This document shows, piece after piece, positions 63,098-64,000 of a stretch of DNA of 64,000 nucleotides; positions within the stretch are counted from its first letter, which is position 1; every line of letters starts with the position of its first letter. Source of the DNA: DASYXZ01 sp035946625 (lineage in GTDB: Bacteria; Acidobacteriota; Terriglobia; UBA7540). The position numbers were made by a program, and so were the translations under genes. The DNA lies in assembly GCA_035946625.1 (NCBI GenBank), contig DASYZE010000060.1, forward strand, positions 1 to 64,000, written 5' to 3'. The notes below the pieces were generated by a model. The model made no database searches and was not told where the DNA came from. It saw only the letters and a list, made by a program, of their open reading frames with translations.

Positions 63098-64000
63098 GTG
63101 AGAATACTGGTCGCCGGCGGAGGTGGGTATTTAGGCTCGGTGTTAATCCCCAAGTTGCTCGCAAGGGATTACTTGACCGATGTCGTGGACTTATTCTGGT
63201 TCGGCAACCATCTGCCAAGGGAAGTCAGGATTCTTCACAAAGATATCTTTGATCTCACCACCGAAGATCTGCATGGGTATGACCAGGTTATCTTTCTTGC
63301 CGGGCTATCCAACGATCCCATGGCCGAGTTTTCGCCGAGCAAGAATTTCATCTTCAATGCGGCCGCGCCCGCTTACCTCGCCTATATTGCCAAGAGGGCT
63401 GGAGTGAAGAGATACATCTATGCCTGCTCCTGTTCGGTTTACGGATACACCGAAAATGAGTTGTTCGACGAGACCCGACCGGCATTTTCCAGCAATCCTT
63501 ACGGCATTTCAAAACTGCAAGGTGAACAAGCCGTGATGCAGTTGGCGGATAAAGATTTTTCGGTGATCTCTCTTCGCAAGGGAACCGTTTGTGGCTATAG
63601 TCCGCGAATGCGCTTGGATCTCATAATCAATACCATGTTCAAGGCCGCACTTAAAGACCAGACAATCACTGTGAATAATCCGGCCATTTGGCGCCCCATC
63701 CTGAGCATTGAAGATGCGGCCAATGCTTACATCAGATCGGTGGAGGCGAACCCAAATATCTCCGGCATTTTTAATATCGCTTCGGGGAACTACACCGTGG
63801 GTGAGATTGGGGATTTGGTAAAAATCGCCATCGAGGATCAAATGGGAATCAAAATCAATCTTGTGATCAATCACATTCAGGACTTCCGGAACTATAAAGT
63901 AAGCATCGAAAAGGCGGCGAACATCCTTAGCTTTCATCCTCAGGATGACGTTAGATCCATCGTGGCGAGTTTAGTCTCCAACATGTCGATGTTCTCCGAC
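63098..64000 (+). CDS. NAD-dependent epimerase/dehydratase (partial, runs off the right edge)
   Basis: The frame begins at GTG 63098 behind AAGGAGG and is open to the last base (301 codons). The N-terminus VRILVAGGGGYLGS is the extended-SDR nucleotide-binding motif, with ACSCSVYG as the Ser region and Y135-GIS-K139 in NPYGISKLQGEQ as catalytic residues. RPILSIEDAANAYIR and FNIASGNYTVGEI are typical of nucleotide-sugar epimerases and dehydratases. It forms a unit with the rmlC-like gene upstream, suggesting synthesis of a modified sugar for surface polysaccharide. The exact reaction cannot be read, and the C-terminus is missing. Confidence 0.9.
   Translation, partial: MRILVAGGGGYLGSVLIPKLLARDYLTDVVDLFWFGNHLPREVRILHKDIFDLTTEDLHGYDQVIFLAGLSNDPMAEFSPSKNFIFNAAAPAYLAYIAKRAGVKRYIYACSCSVYGYTENELFDETRPAFSSNPYGISKLQGEQAVMQLADKDFSVISLRKGTVCGYSPRMRLDLIINTMFKAALKDQTITVNNPAIWRPILSIEDAANAYIRSVEANPNISGIFNIASGNYTVGEIGDLVKIAIEDQMGIKINLVINHIQDFRNYKVSIEKAANILSFHPQDDVRSIVASLVSNMSMFSD

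Overview
The window is a moderately G+C-rich, densely coded bacterial chromosome segment with no rRNA, tRNA or phage structural genes that I can see. The gene repertoire points to a soil-type Gram-negative, most likely an Acidobacteriota member: a SecA with SEC-C tail and a large insertion, DegP-type protease, type IV minor pilins, GH31 glycosidase, soluble sorbosone-dehydrogenase-like protein, M61 and penicillin-acylase-type secreted hydrolases, a giant BNR/VPS10 propeller protein, and many dispersed palindromic intergenic repeats. The phylum call is inference from content, not from a marker search.

Region 1 (1-5324) is a defence-type module: the tail of an unknown gene, an unknown 242-residue protein, a MORC/MutL-like GHKL ATPase coupled to it by an ATGA overlap, then a DNA methyltransferase and a BglII/BstYI-family restriction enzyme. 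Region 2 (5.6-9.5 kb) holds a membrane HExxH protein, PgsA, an SDR39U1-type epimerase, a SET-domain methyltransferase, a frameshifted DUF559 endonuclease gene bracketed by inverted palindromic elements, and a small zinc-ribbon membrane protein. Region 3 (9.6-14 kb) is sugar-acid/glycan catabolism: KDPG aldolase, KDG kinase and a secreted GH31. Region 4 (14-16.2 kb) is a patch of small accessory genes: P-loop kinase, a nonsense-interrupted gene, a PD-(D/E)XK-like protein and an orphan Phd-like antitoxin.

Region 5 (16.4-25.9 kb) has secA, the sorbosone-dehydrogenase-like protein, a histidine phosphatase, an alpha/beta hydrolase, degP and a two-PilZ protein with a zinc ribbon. Region 6 (26-30.9 kb) is a minus-strand minor-pilin operon (FimT/GspH, PilV, PilW, PilX-like) with repeats in its gaps. 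Region 7 (31.4-45 kb) carries an M20 peptidase, a propeller-membrane protein, penicillin-acylase and M61 peptidases, a phosphoesterase, a subclass-B3 metallo-beta-lactamase-like protein, a PIN toxin with an unusual upstream partner and a DedA protein.

Region 8 (45.1-61.9 kb) is mostly housekeeping: a homocysteine methyltransferase/MTHFR fusion, the overlapping xseB-ispA-dxs operon (isoprenoid precursors), an MrfA-type helicase carrying two in-frame copies of an intergenic repeat, the VPS10 propeller protein, a SAM methyltransferase, an MrfB-type exonuclease, prephenate dehydratase and a TetR regulator. Region 9 (62.5 kb to the edge) starts a nucleotide-sugar/polysaccharide cluster: an rmlC-like gene broken by an in-frame stop and an epimerase that runs off the window.

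The strongest candidates for new biology are the ATPase plus R-M module, the repeat-bracketed DUF559 gene, the repeat-invaded helicase, the SecA insertion and the PIN toxin with its atypical partner.
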